Shown here one piece after another: positions 21,315-22,412 of a DNA stretch of 22,412 nucleotides. Within the stretch, counting starts at the first letter, position 1, and the number at the start of each line of letters is the position of its first letter. The translations under genes and the position numbers were made by a program. This DNA comes from Ruminococcus sp. GTDB lineage: Bacteria > Bacillota > Clostridia > Oscillospirales > Ruminococcaceae. Location of the stretch: assembly GCA_019417865.1 (NCBI GenBank), contig DYCW01000166.1:1-22412 (forward strand), given 5' to 3'. Below the pieces are notes generated by a model. That model was not told the DNA's origin. It saw only the letters and a list, made by a program, of their open reading frames with translations, and did not search any database.

Positions 21315-22220
21315 TTAGCCATTTACAATTTTTCCAACTGTGATTGCATCTTGTATGGTTACTTTACCATCTTTATTCGCATCAGCTGCCAAGGTATTCA
21401 CCTCATATGCAGCATCTGCTGCAACATCTGTGTAATTAAACTTACCATCGAACGACAATATGCAAAAATCTACGATATAATCGTAATCCGCATTATCCAC
21501 AACGCCATTGTGGTCAAAATCGCCCAATGCATAGATATGGAACTCGAACGTAGTATTCTTTCCATTTCCACCAGAATACGTTCTTATCCCAGAGCTGTCA
21601 AAATCCACTGCATTATAAATAGCTGCTTCATTTAATAAAGAACTCCCTACTTCAATTGGGAATTTGCACATTGCTAAAGGCGTGTCAACTGTTTTTGGTG
21701 TTGTCCGAATAGTATATGATACTTCACTACCATCATCATTTTCCACTGAAAAATTATCACCATAATCATTTAAAGCAACAAATTCGGATTCAGAATTTGT
21801 AAAAAGAAGATTGTTCGTTCCTGTAAGCCACAAAGAACCTCTCACATTTACTTCCGGGTCATCAATAATGATCGTACCATAATGCTGTGTGGAAGCTTTG
21901 GAAGTGCCGCTGTAAAATGCTTTTCCAGTATTGACGCTTGCTGTTGCAATCCCACTATTGGCATTCTGCTCGCTCTCAATGATTGCCTGACCGTCCAGAT
22001 ACCAGCCCATCATTTCTTCCGTTTCTTCCAATGAGAAGCCATTGTCCAGAAAATATCTTGCAACCGTCTGGGCTTTTTCATTTGTCAGCGATGCTGCATA
22101 CGCCTCTGCTTCCATTGCCTCATATTCCGCAGCAAATGCCGGAACAGACAACGCCGAGAAGGAAACCAGCATCGCAGCAGATGAAATACCTGCCATCCAT
22201 TTTGTAACTTTCCGCTTCAT
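21315..22220 (-). CDS. Secreted dockerin protein of unknown function
   Basis: A 301-aa exported protein. The signal peptide ends at AFA-A30. Residues 31-100 are Glu/Ala-rich and helical (NEKAQTVARYFLDNGFSLEE); about 100-230 are probably beta-rich, with no family I recognise. A C-terminal dockerin covers about 233-301: DFDHNGVVDNAD and DANKDGKVTIQD are the two calcium loops, separated by a longer linker than usual. No catalytic motif is visible. AGGAGG lies 9 nt before the ATG at 22220; the longer upstream frame starts within the leader. It is the first gene of a two-gene operon with the next dockerin protein. Confidence 0.82.
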   Translation of the reverse strand: MKRKVTKWMAGISSAAMLVSFSALSVPAFAAEYEAMEAEAYAASLTNEKAQTVARYFLDNGFSLEETEEMMGWYLDGQAIIESEQNANSGIATASVNTGKAFYSGTSKASTQHYGTIIIDDPEVNVRGSLWLTGTNNLLFTNSESEFVALNDYGDNFSVENDDGSEVSYTIRTTPKTVDTPLAMCKFPIEVGSSLLNEAAIYNAVDFDSSGIRTYSGGNGKNTTFEFHIYALGDFDHNGVVDNADYDYIVDFCILSFDGKFNYTDVAADAAYEVNTLAADANKDGKVTIQDAITVGKIVNG

Positions 22221-22321
22221 AATTTTATACCTCCTGTATTTTTCTATGCGATAAAACTCTTCTGTATTCCTGATACGAAAGATAAAATACATTTTTTCTT
22301 TTTATCTTATCTTCTAGTTTT

Positions 22322-22350
22322 ATTTTATCTCTTTCCCCCATTTTTGTCAA
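22322..22350 (-). promoter_or_regulatory. Sigma-A promoter of the dockerin operon
   Basis: Minus-strand TTGACA (22350-22345), 17-nt spacer, TAAAAT (22327-22322). The leader of about 95 nt is AT-rich, with an 8-bp pairing possible between 22284-22291 and 22235-22242 next to the ribosome site. No terminator or known riboswitch is seen in it. Confidence 0.88.
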
Positions 22351-22412
22351 GTTATTTTGAAGTAAAAAGTAAACAAAATTTTCCTGTCTTTTTTATACAA
22401 TCCGCTGAATTT

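Overview
The window looks like chromosomal DNA from an anaerobic gut or rumen Clostridia (Oscillospiraceae), most plausibly a Ruminococcus. Evidence: three secreted proteins with type I dockerin repeats (cellulosome-type docking modules), strong AGGAGG ribosome sites, classic sigma-A promoters (TTGACA-17-TATAAT), HemZ, a bifunctional Rel, and DUF4190/DUF2752 membrane proteins. I see no tRNA, rRNA, CRISPR array, insertion sequence or prophage. The species cannot be fixed from the sequence alone.

Left part (1-3841): glgA (glycogen/starch synthase) reads right from a strong promoter through a structured leader that holds a probable 10-codon leader peptide overlapping the glgA start (ATGA). It ends at a strong terminator. 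Facing it are two small membrane-protein genes (DUF4190, then DUF2752, separated by a terminator) and a diacylglycerol-kinase-family lipid kinase with a TTG start.

Centre left (3945-10963): one tight leftward operon, recJ - rel - metallo-beta-lactamase hydrolase - hemZ - GNAT acetyltransferase, with spacings from an 8-nt overlap to a 10-nt gap, driven by a promoter at 10935-10963. It resembles the widespread Firmicutes recJ/rel/dtd/MBL/hemZ neighbourhood, but dtd is absent.

Middle (10964-12424): a gene-poor stretch with the C-terminal remnant of a possible SUKH (SMI1/KNR4-like) protein that has no start codon, an extended -10 promoter pointing at it, and a second DUF4190 protein with its own promoter and terminator.

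Centre right (12425-18083): a divergent class B penicillin-binding protein, then a rightward operon from a promoter at 14080: a CobW/COG0523 GTPase with a very His/Cys-rich linker, a second degenerate CobW-like protein fused to a YcgQ/DUF1980-like domain, an unknown 121-aa protein, a HAD phosphatase and an AlkD-type DNA glycosylase, closed by a terminator at 18041. The first two genes suggest metal (probably zinc) handling. This is the strongest candidate in the window for a poorly described system.

Right end (18147-22350): leftward genes for secreted or surface functions. Two dockerin proteins without recognisable catalytic domains are in one operon, followed by a dockerin-CAP (SCP-like) protein and a GT2-TPR glycosyltransferase whose ribosome site is embedded in the preceding terminator hairpin.
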